Shown here: positions 24,814 through 34,448 of the stretch, one piece after another | Layout of the letters: each line of letters starts with the position of its first letter | How positions within the stretch are numbered: the stretch's first letter is position 1 | Source: Chloroflexota bacterium | GTDB taxonomy: Bacteria; Chloroflexota; UBA6077; FW602-bin22 | Assembly: GCA_004297775.1 (NCBI GenBank) | Contig: SCUE01000007.1 | Coordinates: 282,779 to 346,778, forward strand | Direction: 5' to 3' | DNA: 64,000 nucleotides | Made by a program: the position numbers and the translations under genes | The notes under the pieces: model-generated | What the model saw: the letters and a program-made list of their open reading frames with translations, nothing else | The model's database searches: none | Told to the model about the DNA's origin: nothing

Positions 24814-26629
24814 GATAGTGCGGCACGATCGTTCCGAAGATCGCGCTCGCCTGCAATGCTATCCCGATGGCGACGACGACGATTGGTCCGGCAGTCGCGC
24901 GGCGACGCGGAATCCAGGCCGACAGACCCAGAGAAATCAGCATGGCAATCGGCAAGAGCGCGGGATAGAGATATCGGCCCTGCGGCCACTCATCTCCCCA
25001 TAGGCCGATGATGAAAGGGCCAATCGCGACGACCGCGGTCATCCCCGCGATGGTCCCGGCAACCAGTATCCAACGTCGCGACGCCGGATCGGTGACGAGG
25101 CGCCAGAGAACTCCAGCCGCCGCGATGGCGCCCAGGATGACACAGCCTTGGTAGACCTCGTCCGACAACAACAACACCAGCCAGCCGAAGCGGCCGATGA
25201 AACTCTGGAACGCGAACCAGACCAGGAATTGCGTTCGCGGACTATCGATGCTAGGCCAGCCGGAGAGGGACAACGCAGCGTCGAGCGCATCGACCGGCAC
25301 CCCCAACGCCACGACGAGGCGCGTCAATTCGGGATGAAGCCCGTATCGGGGCACTTCGGCCGAAGCGTTGGCGAGCAGGTTCGCAAACGCCCGACCGTCC
25401 CACGTTCCCGCGTGGACCGACGGCTCACTCGCGAGCGGGAGACCACGGCGGTCGTCGGCCGCGACGACGATGCCGTCCGCCAGCAGTGTACCGCGCTCTG
25501 CCACGATGGCCACCCGGACAGCATCCGGTCCACGCGGCACGAAATGGATGCGTATCGGGCGCCAGCGATCATCCAAGATCGCGGTCGATCGCGTGGCAAT
25601 TCCGCCCTGTGTAAGCTCGATACCGCCAACAGTCGACTCACCGGGCACTGATGCCCGCATCCACGCGAACGCCGTCAATCCGCGATCGCCCCCACGGACG
25701 ACATCATCGCCCGCCAGGACCTGCGTCAATCGGCCGATCGATGTCGTGGCCCGGACGAGGAAAGCCCTTTCGCCAAGCAGTCCGTCGTCCGCGCGGGTCG
25801 CCGTCCCGGTCGGAGCCACCCGCCAACTGATCGGACGGCTGTCGTCCTCGGTGACCGCGACCGTGTGCACGAGAACGGCGGCGACAAACAAACACAGTAC
25901 GGCGAAGGCAAGCCGGCGGCGCGAACCGTGCATGCCTACATCGGCCAGGAACGCCATGAGAACACCCGGCACGAGCGTCAGTGCGGTCCGCTTCGCGGCC
26001 ACGCCGACGACCAACGCTCCGACGACAAGTAAGAGCCACGGTCGCCACGCGCGTGTACCGATCGCGATACAGATTCCGGCGAACGCGATCGCCGCGGCGG
26101 CGTTGGCGAGATTGTCATTGTTGATCGTGCCTGTGATGAACGTGAAACCCGGCACCGTCGCGACGACATACGGCAGCACAACACCGGCAATGTGGTCGAC
26201 GCGCGCGAGGAATCGTCCCGCGACGATTGCCGCCAGGACGACGATCAGTCCCAGCGCGACCGACCAGAGTCGCATGATCCGAACCTGCGTGTCGATCGAA
26301 TCCGCGACAAGTTGAGACAGACGGGCCGGCACGAAGTAGAAGGTCGCCGGTTGCCGACCGAGTTCCATATTGAACGCCGGAATCGGATCACCGGTCGGTC
26401 CCGGCACGCGGAGCCCGTGACCGCGGTCGAGCATCAAGCGAGCGACGCTCTCCACCAGCGCTGGATCGCGATCGCCTGGCTGTGGAGCGCGGCCGAGCCT
26501 GGCGAGGAGTATCGCGTACTCGTAATGCGAGTTTTCGTCGGGCGCCTCGAACGACGGGACAAGCAGGAGAAACGCGACTGAGACAGCGAGGTACAGAGCG
26601 ATCGGACCGAGTGCGAGTCGCCTAGACAA
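24806..26629 (-). CDS. Polytopic DUF2142-like membrane protein (possible GT-C enzyme)
   Basis: The 607-residue protein has an N-terminal helix followed by FEAPDENSHYEYAILLARLG, the acidic P-D-E-x-x-H motif of DUF2142 and related GT-C proteins. About ten membrane helices follow. A large soluble insert (about residues 275-430) has a beta-sandwich feel (VGGIELTQGGIATRSTAILD). The C-terminus has WPQGRYLYPALLPIAMLI, another family hallmark. It may transfer sugars from lipid carriers or translocate glycans. It overlaps the dehydratase and lipoprotein genes by 8 nt each. Confidence 0.75.
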   Translation of the reverse strand: MSRRLALGPIALYLAVSVAFLLLVPSFEAPDENSHYEYAILLARLGRAPQPGDRDPALVESVARLMLDRGHGLRVPGPTGDPIPAFNMELGRQPATFYFVPARLSQLVADSIDTQVRIMRLWSVALGLIVVLAAIVAGRFLARVDHIAGVVLPYVVATVPGFTFITGTINNDNLANAAAAIAFAGICIAIGTRAWRPWLLLVVGALVVGVAAKRTALTLVPGVLMAFLADVGMHGSRRRLAFAVLCLFVAAVLVHTVAVTEDDSRPISWRVAPTGTATRADDGLLGERAFLVRATTSIGRLTQVLAGDDVVRGGDRGLTAFAWMRASVPGESTVGGIELTQGGIATRSTAILDDRWRPIRIHFVPRGPDAVRVAIVAERGTLLADGIVVAADDRRGLPLASEPSVHAGTWDGRAFANLLANASAEVPRYGLHPELTRLVVALGVPVDALDAALSLSGWPSIDSPRTQFLVWFAFQSFIGRFGWLVLLLSDEVYQGCVILGAIAAAGVLWRLVTDPASRRWILVAGTIAGMTAVVAIGPFIIGLWGDEWPQGRYLYPALLPIAMLISLGLSAWIPRRRATAGPIVVVAIGIALQASAIFGTIVPHYRG

Positions 26630-28538
26630 CGCGGTCGGTTGGCACGTCCGAATGCGACGCGGATTCGATTGAAATGAGCGTCGCGCCGGGAACGACGGAT
26701 TGAAGAATTAGCCTCAGGTCGCGCTCGTCCGTCTGGGCGGAAAGCGCGGCGGAAAGCGCGGCCAGGCCTCGATGTATTCCAAGTTCATCGACCGGCCCCC
26801 GACGGACGCGAATGAGCTTGGGGACTTCCGACGCCGAAGTCGTCTCATCCGCTGAGACGAGTTCCTCGTGCAGCTTCTCCCCGGGTCGCAAGCCCGTGAC
26901 CTCAATGTCAATATCGCGGCCAAGCTTGAGACCGCTCAACTCGACCAGATCGCGTACAAGATCGCCTAGAACAACCGGTTCGCCCATGTCGAGTACGAAC
27001 AAGTCACTGGATTCGGCGATCGCCGTGGCCTGGAGGACCAACTGGACTGCCTCGGGAATGGTCATAAAGAATCGCGTCGCGGACGGATCGGTGACAGTGA
27101 GTGGTTCACCACGGGCCATCTGGTCCTGAAGGATCGGCACGACGCTGCCCCGGCTTCCGAGGACATTGCCAAATCGCACCGTCGCGAATACGACCTCCGG
27201 GTGGCGAACCGCTTCAACCTGGATTGCCATCTCGGCCAGACGCTTTGTTGCGCCATACACGTTCGGCGGACGCACGGCCTTGTCGGTTGAGATCAGGACC
27301 ACGCGTCGGCCACCGTTCCGCGCGGCGGCCTGTGCGATCTGAAGCGTGCCGAATACGTTGACCGCGACCGCTTCATGTGGGTTCGCTTCCATCAGGACGA
27401 CGTGTTTGTGAGCCGCGGTATGGAACACGATCTCAGGCCGAAATCGTGCGAAGGCGCGATCGACTGCCGGTTCGTCCTTCACGTCCAACACCACGAGAGC
27501 CGTCGCGACCGCCGGCCAATGACGGCGAAGCTCGGTCTGGATCGACAGCAGGCTGAACTCGCCGTGACCGATGAGGACGAGTAGGCCAGGGGTGAACGTT
27601 GCGATCTGGCGACACAGTTCGCCGCCGATCGAACCGCCAGCGCCAGTAACGGCGATAGTCTTTCCGTGAATCAGGCTGCGCGGGCGGTCGAACGGCAATT
27701 CGATCTGGTCGCGCCGCAAGAGATCGCTGATTGTTACGTCACGGAACTGCTTGAGCGACGCATTCGCGGCAATGAGTTCGTACACACCAGGCACGGTCTT
27801 CGAGGAGATGCCCGCGGCACGGCAGATGTCCCGTATCCGACGGATCGCGATGCCGCCCGCGGCCGGCATCGCGATGATGACTTCACCGACCACGTGGTCT
27901 CGCACGAGTTCGGCCAACGCATCCGTGCCGCCGAGCACGGGCACGCCGCGAATGAGCAGGCCGTGTTTGCGAACGTCATCATCGATGAACCCAATCAGCC
28001 TGAGCCGGAGAGCGGGATTCGTCTGAAGTTCGCGGGCGACCAATGCGCCGGCATCGCCGGCTCCGACGACGAGCGCACGGACGCTCTCATCGCCACCGCG
28101 CCCGTCGCTCTCTTTTCTTCGGATCGTCTCGGCTTCGCCAAGCACCCGTAGCGAGAATCGCCCACCGCCGATTAGCCCGATCGTGACGAACCAATCGATC
28201 GCGATGATCGCGCGGGGAAATCCTCGCGCGACATCACCAATCACCGATGCCAGCGATGGAACGATTGCGAGCGCGGTTGCGACTGATCCGAGCGTGACCG
28301 CGGCGACCAGACCGACCATCTCCGGCGTGGACGCGTAGCGCCAGACTCGGCGATACAGGCCGAATCTTTCGAGAGCGAAGATTGTGACCATCAGCATCGG
28401 CACCACGAACAGTCCGTACTGCCTCAACTGGTCCCAGAAATAGTCCGTGTCGAATCTCATGAGGAATGCGAGCAGATAGGCGATCAGAATCGACGCGACG
28501 TCGAACACAACGAGGTGGCGCGATCGCAGGCGACTCAT
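26622..28538 (-). CDS. Membrane-anchored nucleotide-sugar 4,6-dehydratase (CapD/WbpM/PglF type)
   Basis: The 638-residue protein has four N-terminal membrane helices (about 10-125), a first Rossmann-like domain (about 155-250) and a C-terminal SDR domain with VTGAGGSIGGELCRQI (about 297-312). The family usually converts UDP-GlcNAc to the 4-keto-6-deoxy sugar, the first step to bacillosamine or QuiNAc. The active-site segment reads STDKAVRPPNVYGATKR, so Y428/K432 form a classical Y-x3-K where many large homologs have Met. The ATG at 28538 directly follows a GTG that could also start the gene. First of a three-gene unit. Confidence 0.88.
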   Translation of the reverse strand: MSRLRSRHLVVFDVASILIAYLLAFLMRFDTDYFWDQLRQYGLFVVPMLMVTIFALERFGLYRRVWRYASTPEMVGLVAAVTLGSVATALAIVPSLASVIGDVARGFPRAIIAIDWFVTIGLIGGGRFSLRVLGEAETIRRKESDGRGGDESVRALVVGAGDAGALVARELQTNPALRLRLIGFIDDDVRKHGLLIRGVPVLGGTDALAELVRDHVVGEVIIAMPAAGGIAIRRIRDICRAAGISSKTVPGVYELIAANASLKQFRDVTISDLLRRDQIELPFDRPRSLIHGKTIAVTGAGGSIGGELCRQIATFTPGLLVLIGHGEFSLLSIQTELRRHWPAVATALVVLDVKDEPAVDRAFARFRPEIVFHTAAHKHVVLMEANPHEAVAVNVFGTLQIAQAAARNGGRRVVLISTDKAVRPPNVYGATKRLAEMAIQVEAVRHPEVVFATVRFGNVLGSRGSVVPILQDQMARGEPLTVTDPSATRFFMTIPEAVQLVLQATAIAESSDLFVLDMGEPVVLGDLVRDLVELSGLKLGRDIDIEVTGLRPGEKLHEELVSADETTSASEVPKLIRVRRGPVDELGIHRGLAALSAALSAQTDERDLRLILQSVVPGATLISIESASHSDVPTDRVV

Positions 28539-28657
28539 CACTGGCTCGAAGCGCCGCTCGGCCGTGCCGGCTGTTCGGACGCAGTCACGACAAACCTAGA
28601 GACAGCCGCCGCGCTGGCGATATGCGTTAAATCGCGACGTACGCGAATCTCGTTCCC

Positions 28658-30130
28658 TCACAGGTTTCCGCTCAGGCGCGGGCTCACGGGTATGAACGTT
28701 CGCAGCGTCGTTTGTCCAGTCACGACGTACATCGGCGTCGGGCCGACGGTGATCGTCACGGCGTCCCCCGAGACCTGGTAGTTCGCGGCGCCGCTGCCCT
28801 CGAAGTCGAACGCCCGAATCGAGCCACCAACCAGATCGAAGGTCGTCGTCGCCGAGGCGCCGCCGCCGCCGACCGCCCAGAGGACGGCCATCCGACCGCC
28901 ACTCGTGGTCGAGAACAGATACCCCTCGACTGCGCCATCCGCATTTCCCCGAGTTGACAGTGTCGACAGGTACGTCGTCGAACGCAGCCGCGACGTTGCC
29001 TGCTGAAGCGCGGTGTACAGGCGCTTTGCCTGGCCACTCTGATCGTACATCCCGCGCTGGACATCGCCAGACGCGTCACGCAGACCGTACCAGAGAACGG
29101 TCGAAATGTTGGCCGAAAGGGCGCGCGCCAGCAGTTTCCCGGCGTAACCGGCTTGCCACACTTGATCGGGGATAACCGACGCCGTCGAGCCATCCGCGTT
29201 TCGGACCGGCACCGCCACGCTCGCATCACTCCAGACACCGGCCTCGAGCACCATGAACGGCTTGCTGGCCAAAGTCGGGAAACGGGCGCGGAGGTACGCC
29301 GCCTTCGCCGCGACGTCGTATCCCGTGCTATTCGCCTCCCAGCCGGGTGAAAAGACGGCGTACGCATTGAAGGCAAAGACATCGAAGTAGCTCGCCGCGC
29401 CGGCCGCGAGCAGGCTGTCGATGAACGTGTAATTAAAGCAGCCACCCCCATTGAAGCCAGGCGCGCCCGCTCCGCCGAAATAGTCGTACGCGAAGGCACC
29501 CGGGATGATCTGTATCGCGCTGTTGTCAGCTTTCACCGCGGCATACGTCTGCGCGAGCAACGTCGCGAACTCGGATGGGACGTCGCCCCAGGCCGCGTGA
29601 TTCGGCGCGGAGGCGCACGTGCCGCGGGCGTCCGGCTCCGGAGCGAGCACGATGTAACGCGCGTTGAACGGTGCCGCGCCGTATCGCTCGACGATTCGGC
29701 GCACGAACATGATGTATCGCGAGCGAGCGCTGGCCAGGATAGGCCCCTGCGTGTCCGGCGTCGCGACTGCCCACGGCGGAGGATTGGCGATCAACAGCAC
29801 CGGTTCGAGTCCGGCGTTCACGATGTCCGTCATCGCCTGATCGACCGGCGCAATGAGGACGCCGTTGAATCCGGAATCGTTGTGCCAGATCGTTGGCTCG
29901 ATGCGGTACCAGTCGATGAGAACCTGGACGCGCCCGCCACCCACCTGGCGAACCGCCTGGATGTCGGCCGACGACACGCCGTTGCTGGCGTTCCAGGCAT
30001 AGAAGCCGAAGAACGTCGACGCGGCGGCCTGCGGCGCTCGCTGCGCCAGGGTCGAGGTCGATCCAAGCGCGATCACACACGCGACTAAGGTCAGTATGGA
30101 GCGTCGAAGTCGCGGCACGCGAAACCTCAC
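28658..30130 (-). CDS. Secreted GH-A-like barrel protein, paralog 1
   Basis: The 490-residue protein starts at GTG with a Sec-type signal (RRSILTLVACVIALGSTSTLA, cleavage near residue 30). The (alpha/beta)8-barrel has IVNAGLEPVLLIANPPPWAV, YIVLAPEPDARG with putative acid/base E165, AFNAYAVFSPGWEANSTGYD, and FMVLEAGVWS with putative nucleophile E296. The last about 110 residues form a beta domain (FDLVGGSIRAFDFEG). Clan GH-A is likely, close to GH39 or GH5 in style, but the Asn that normally precedes the acid/base is Pro. It may cut or modify the surface glycan. The substrate is unknown. Confidence 0.75.
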   Translation of the reverse strand: MRFRVPRLRRSILTLVACVIALGSTSTLAQRAPQAAASTFFGFYAWNASNGVSSADIQAVRQVGGGRVQVLIDWYRIEPTIWHNDSGFNGVLIAPVDQAMTDIVNAGLEPVLLIANPPPWAVATPDTQGPILASARSRYIMFVRRIVERYGAAPFNARYIVLAPEPDARGTCASAPNHAAWGDVPSEFATLLAQTYAAVKADNSAIQIIPGAFAYDYFGGAGAPGFNGGGCFNYTFIDSLLAAGAASYFDVFAFNAYAVFSPGWEANSTGYDVAAKAAYLRARFPTLASKPFMVLEAGVWSDASVAVPVRNADGSTASVIPDQVWQAGYAGKLLARALSANISTVLWYGLRDASGDVQRGMYDQSGQAKRLYTALQQATSRLRSTTYLSTLSTRGNADGAVEGYLFSTTSGGRMAVLWAVGGGGASATTTFDLVGGSIRAFDFEGSGAANYQVSGDAVTITVGPTPMYVVTGQTTLRTFIPVSPRLSGNL

Positions 30131-30190
30131 AGGGATGAAGCTGGCGTCAAATTGTCGAAGCGGTTCCGACGCGACCGCGCAAACACACCG

Positions 30191-30931
30191 TTAGAAACAC
30201 CGACGAAGCAGCGCGAGCCGGTGAGATCGCAGCGCCGGTACCATCGCCGCGATGCGGGCCAGCGTCGGTGATAGGCGCGAGATCGTTCGCGCCAGTGGCG
30301 GCGCCAGCGTGACGCGAAATGCTCGGATGTTCCACCCCGGGAATAGCGCGCGTAGCTCCCCCGTCGTTACACCACGCGTCGCCCGGTTGAGCGGATTCCA
30401 GACGAAGTCGTAATGTAGGATCGCGCCACGCGCCGAGGTCACCCGGACCATCTCACCAGCCACCGCGCGACGAGCCGCGGGCTCCAGGATCGACGATAGC
30501 ATTGTCGATTGGCAGACGAGGTCGAATGACTCCGATTGGACCGGCAGCGCGCCACCGTCGGCGACGCCCAGGTGCAGGCAGGACGGCCGTGCTGACCCCG
30601 CCGCGCCCGCGATCCTCGGCGCGCTCAGGTCCAATCCCAGACCGAGAAGGGGCGGTCCAGCGATGGCGGTGAGCTCGCGCAGGAGTCCGCCCGACCCGCA
30701 ACCGATATCCAGGACCCTCCGCCCTTCGAGCGGCATCAATCCCGATGAGGCGAGAAGAGCGCGTGTCAGCCGCAGTCGTTCGCGTCGGGCGGCCACCACA
30801 TCGGGATTGCCAGCATCGTAACGGCGATCGGAGGCGTCACGGTCGCGTCTGGCGAATTCCTCGACCACACGACTACGCTCGCGAGCATCCACGTCGCCAA
30901 CTGTAACGGCCGATCGCACGAAGTCGTTCAC
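30191..30931 (-). CDS. Class I SAM-dependent methyltransferase
   Basis: A 246-residue protein with motif I VLDIGCGSGGLLREL, motif II acidic residue in LGLGLDLSAPRI, and a later FDLVCQSTMLSSIL. It resembles methyltransferases that act on sugars or lipid-linked glycans (methyltransferase_11 type), with a long C-terminal part containing YDFVWNPLNRATRGV. It starts at GTG and lies divergently, 26 bp from the second barrel-protein gene. The acceptor is unknown. Confidence 0.82.
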   Translation of the reverse strand: MNDFVRSAVTVGDVDARERSRVVEEFARRDRDASDRRYDAGNPDVVAARRERLRLTRALLASSGLMPLEGRRVLDIGCGSGGLLRELTAIAGPPLLGLGLDLSAPRIAGAAGSARPSCLHLGVADGGALPVQSESFDLVCQSTMLSSILEPAARRAVAGEMVRVTSARGAILHYDFVWNPLNRATRGVTTGELRALFPGWNIRAFRVTLAPPLARTISRLSPTLARIAAMVPALRSHRLALLRRCF

Positions 30932-30957
30932 GACCCAACCAGGGAGAACATCGTTTT

Positions 30958-32841
30958 ATGTCACGTCTTCGATTCATCAGCCTCGTCGCCCTGATCGTCG
31001 CGATCGCCTCAGCGTGTGGCGCGGTCGCGATTTCCACGCCGACAGTCGCCGCCGATCTTGGATCGATCGGGCGGGGCGGTGTCGTCCCGGCGCAAGCCAC
31101 CCGCGCCATCGTGCCCGTCCAAGGGGCACAGGGCGCCACGACCACGACCAGCAACGCGGCGCCGCCGTCCGCGGTTCCGATTACGACGGTCGCATCAACT
31201 CCGCCGCCGAGCGCCGCAATGCCCACGATTGGTGCGACCGACCCCGAACCGATCGTTGCGGCAACTGCGACCGCCCGGAGCGTCGCCGCGCCGACTACCA
31301 CGGCAGAAACCGTGGTTGGCGCGGCAACGCCTCAGATCAGCGGCTCCACCGCAACGATCGCGGCCACCACGCCGGTTGCGGCCGCGCCGAGCGGCGCCGT
31401 CCCAACCCCGGCGACAATCGGCGCGGCCGGCTCGTCGGGAACCTCTGCGTCCGGCTCCGGCTCGACGGCTGGCGAAGGCGCCCTGCCAGACTGCCCGCGC
31501 GGCTCCCGGTTCGGTTTCTACGCCTGGGGAGGCGGGTCGCTGATTCCGACGAATGAAATCGCCGCGGCGCGTCAGGTCTGCGCCGGGTTCGCTCAGGTCG
31601 CCGTCGAGTGGGGCCAGATCGAGTTCGCCGAGGGGTACAACGACGCTTACTTTGGCAAACCAGCCGGCTTCGACTCGTCACGCATCGCCCACTATGACTC
31701 GAACCTCCTCTCCCTTGTTGAAGCTGGAATGGAGCCGATCCTGTTGATCAGCGGTCCGCCGGCGTGGGCACTCGTGACGCCTGAAACGCAGGGGCCGCTG
31801 CTCCCGGACAAGGTCGCGAAATACGCCGACTTCGTCAAGCGGATCGCCCAGCGGTACGCCACGCCACCGTACAACGTGCGCTACATCGTCCTGTGGCCGG
31901 AGCCGGACCATCGCGGCACGCTGCCGAGCGGCTGTGCAAATGTTTCGGCGACTCACCGCGCCTGGGGTGACGCTCCAGGCGACTTCGCGGCAATGCTGCG
32001 GCAGGTCTACCCGTCGGTCAAGGCGGCCAGACCGAACGTGAGCCTCATCCTGGGTGCCCTGGCGTACGACAACTGGGGCGGCGCCGATCGCCCCACGTTC
32101 AATGGCGGCCAGTGCGGCACATTCAATTTCAAGTTTCTCGACGACGTGATCGCCGCCGGCGGAATCGACTACTTTGACGTCTTCGCGTTCAATGCCTACG
32201 GCGTTTTCGCGCCGGGGTGGGAACAGAATGCGTCCGGCTATGATACCGTGGCGAAGGCGAACTTCCTAGCCGCCAAGTTCCCGCGCTTGCGCGAGAAGCC
32301 GTGGGTAGTGCTTGAGGCGGGCATCTGGAGCACCGGTCCGGAGTTGCCTCAGCGCCTCCCGAACGGCCAGATCGCCTATGTTGCGCCGACCACGACCTGG
32401 CAGGCCAGCTACCCGGCCAAACTTTTCGCGCGGGGCGTCGCCAGTGACCTGAAAGCCGTTCTCTGGTATGGCCTGCGCGACGATGAGTACGACGTTGCGC
32501 GAGGCATCGCGGACGGTCAGATGCAGCCGAAGCCGGTCATGACGGCGTTTCGGGCCGCGACGCTCAACCTCAGCGGGGTGACGTATCTCGGTGGCCTGCC
32601 CGATGGCGCCACGCTATCCGGCACGGCCGAAGGCTACCGATTCCGTCGATCCGACGGTGGCTCGATCGCCGTTGCCTGGGCGATTGGCGACGCCGCCTCG
32701 ACCGCGCGAGTCACAATCGATCTCGGCACGGGCGGACATCGAGTTCTGGATGTGAACGGCGACCCGATCGCGGGCGTCGCCGCGACCGGGCCAGTCACGC
32801 TCGACGTGACGGCGGCGCCGGTGTACGTCCTCTCGTCGTAG
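30958..32841 (+). CDS. GH-A-like barrel lipoprotein with long Ala/Thr/Pro linker, paralog 2
   Basis: The 627-residue protein starts with ATG after AGGGAG. The signal ends in AIASAC (C20), a plausible if atypical lipobox. Residues about 30-178 are a low-complexity Ala/Thr/Pro/Ser linker with many short repeats, likely a flexible tether across the wall. The barrel follows: YIVLWPEPDHRG (E315), AFNAYGVFAPGWEQNASGYD, VVLEAGIWSTG (E453), then a C-terminal beta domain. Paralogous to the genes on both sides. As in the other two, the Asn before the acid/base is replaced, here by Pro. Confidence 0.75.
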   Translation: MSRLRFISLVALIVAIASACGAVAISTPTVAADLGSIGRGGVVPAQATRAIVPVQGAQGATTTTSNAAPPSAVPITTVASTPPPSAAMPTIGATDPEPIVAATATARSVAAPTTTAETVVGAATPQISGSTATIAATTPVAAAPSGAVPTPATIGAAGSSGTSASGSGSTAGEGALPDCPRGSRFGFYAWGGGSLIPTNEIAAARQVCAGFAQVAVEWGQIEFAEGYNDAYFGKPAGFDSSRIAHYDSNLLSLVEAGMEPILLISGPPAWALVTPETQGPLLPDKVAKYADFVKRIAQRYATPPYNVRYIVLWPEPDHRGTLPSGCANVSATHRAWGDAPGDFAAMLRQVYPSVKAARPNVSLILGALAYDNWGGADRPTFNGGQCGTFNFKFLDDVIAAGGIDYFDVFAFNAYGVFAPGWEQNASGYDTVAKANFLAAKFPRLREKPWVVLEAGIWSTGPELPQRLPNGQIAYVAPTTTWQASYPAKLFARGVASDLKAVLWYGLRDDEYDVARGIADGQMQPKPVMTAFRAATLNLSGVTYLGGLPDGATLSGTAEGYRFRRSDGGSIAVAWAIGDAASTARVTIDLGTGGHRVLDVNGDPIAGVAATGPVTLDVTAAPVYVLSS

Positions 32842-32864
32842 GCGCCGCCGGTCGCCGGAGTCGC

Positions 32865-34394
32865 CTACGCTCCCGAAAACCGCGGCGCAAGTGGCGCCCG
32901 AAGTCGCGATGTGAACGTCACGGGCGGAAACGTCGGCGTGGGAGTCGGCGCGGTTGCGCCCTCGATGTAGATTGGCGTGAAGCCAATCGTCGCCTGGACG
33001 ACACCGGACCCCACGCTCGAGATCGCCACCGACTGTCCGAGCGCGTCCGTGATCGCCACGGCGCTGCCGGTCACGCGGATAGTCGCAGTCTCGCTCGGGC
33101 CATAGACCGACCACGCGACGACCATGCGACTGCCGTCTGCCTTCGTGAAGGCGCGCGCCTCGATCCGACCCGATACCGTCGCGACCTCACTTGGCACGCC
33201 CGCGTAGGTTGCGCCACTCAGTTTCGATGTCATTCGCCGCATCGCGTCGGCGGCCGGCTTCTCCACCCCAGTCGTCCGCCACCAGCCACGATGGCCATCC
33301 GGATCGGTCAGGCTCGACGGAGCCTCGTAGTCGTCGATGAGGTACCAGAAGATGCCCTTGAGATCGGCTGCCAATCCACGTGCGTACAACTGAACGAGAT
33401 AGGCTGCCTGCTCGTTCTCGCCTGGGATGTATGTGCCAGTTGAGTTATCTGCCTTGACGTAGTAGTGGGTCCCAGGCCCCGAGGCACCGCAGCAACTCCA
33501 CATACCACCTTCCAAGATGACGAGCGGCTTCGACACGCCGCGATTCGCCATCACGGAGCGAATATGGGCCGCCTTCGCCACGATATCGAATCCGGCACTC
33601 GGGTTGTCTCGCTCCCATCCGGTCGAAAAGACGGAGTACGCGTTGAAGGCCAGCCAGTCGAAGTACTCGCCGCCGCTATTTATCAGGACGTTGTCGAGGA
33701 AGCGATAGACGAAGCTTCCCCCGGTGTTGAATCCCGGACCATCGGACGTGCGGAAGTTGTCGAACGCAAGCGACCCCATGATCACGGTCGCACCCGGATC
33801 GATCGCCTTGATCGCCGGGTAGGTCGCGCGCAGCATTTCGGCAAACTTGACTGGATCGTCACCCCACGCTTCACGACCAGCATACGCCGGGTTAACCGCG
33901 GTGTTTCCGAAATCCGGCTCGCCCCACAGTTCCCAGTGCTTGACATTGAAAGTCGGAACCGACCAACGGCGAACCAGGTTCGACACGAACTCGACGTACG
34001 ACGTTACCTTGCTAGTGAAGAGCGGTCCCCTCGGTCGGCTGGCCGCCCATGTCGGTGCACTGCTGATGAAGACGATCGGCGTCAGCCCGCTCGCCTTGAG
34101 GTCAACAAGACGCTGATCGTATTCGGCCAGCTTCTGGGTCCAGACCATGCTCGACGTGCCGTGAAGGTCCGGTACGTTCTCGAGTTGTTCCCACTCGACG
34201 TACATGCGAACAGCCTTGACCCCGACGCCGGCGATTCGTCCAGCCTTGCTCGCGTTCTCAGATCCGCCGTACGTGCCGAAATACACGCCGGTCGCCGAAC
34301 CGACGGCGGACGCGCTCCGTGGCGCCGTCAGCGATGGGATCGCCAAGCCAACCAGGAACAGAACCAGGACAGCCAAAAGCAATGGTCGCAACAT
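32865..34394 (-). CDS. Secreted GH-A-like barrel protein, paralog 3
   Basis: The 509-residue protein starts at the ATG at 34394, placed 6 nt after GGAGG; a GTG two codons earlier overlaps that site and is less likely. A signal sequence (PLLLAVLVLFLVGLAIPSLT) is followed by the barrel: VKAVRMYVEWEQLE, HWELWGEPDFGN (E159), AFNAYSVFSTGWERDNPSAG, LVILEGGMWSCCG (E295) and a C-terminal beta domain with a Thr/Pro tail. It is more divergent than the other two and has Gly before the acid/base. Substrate unknown. Confidence 0.75.
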   Translation of the reverse strand: MLRPLLLAVLVLFLVGLAIPSLTAPRSASAVGSATGVYFGTYGGSENASKAGRIAGVGVKAVRMYVEWEQLENVPDLHGTSSMVWTQKLAEYDQRLVDLKASGLTPIVFISSAPTWAASRPRGPLFTSKVTSYVEFVSNLVRRWSVPTFNVKHWELWGEPDFGNTAVNPAYAGREAWGDDPVKFAEMLRATYPAIKAIDPGATVIMGSLAFDNFRTSDGPGFNTGGSFVYRFLDNVLINSGGEYFDWLAFNAYSVFSTGWERDNPSAGFDIVAKAAHIRSVMANRGVSKPLVILEGGMWSCCGASGPGTHYYVKADNSTGTYIPGENEQAAYLVQLYARGLAADLKGIFWYLIDDYEAPSSLTDPDGHRGWWRTTGVEKPAADAMRRMTSKLSGATYAGVPSEVATVSGRIEARAFTKADGSRMVVAWSVYGPSETATIRVTGSAVAITDALGQSVAISSVGSGVVQATIGFTPIYIEGATAPTPTPTFPPVTFTSRLRAPLAPRFSGA

Positions 34395-34448
34395 CCTCAC
34401 CCTCCACCCATCAGACCGTCAAACGACTGGACCAACTAAACGTAACGA

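Noticed and set aside
25368..26315. 315-codon plus-strand frame
   Set aside because: Antisense to the DUF2142-like gene; Ser/Thr/Ala-rich shadow.
28538..28657. Possible terminator from the CGGCTGT/ACAGCCG repeat upstream of the large dehydratase gene
   Set aside because: The arms are about 27 nt apart and only 7 bp long, with no T-tract; too weak to call.
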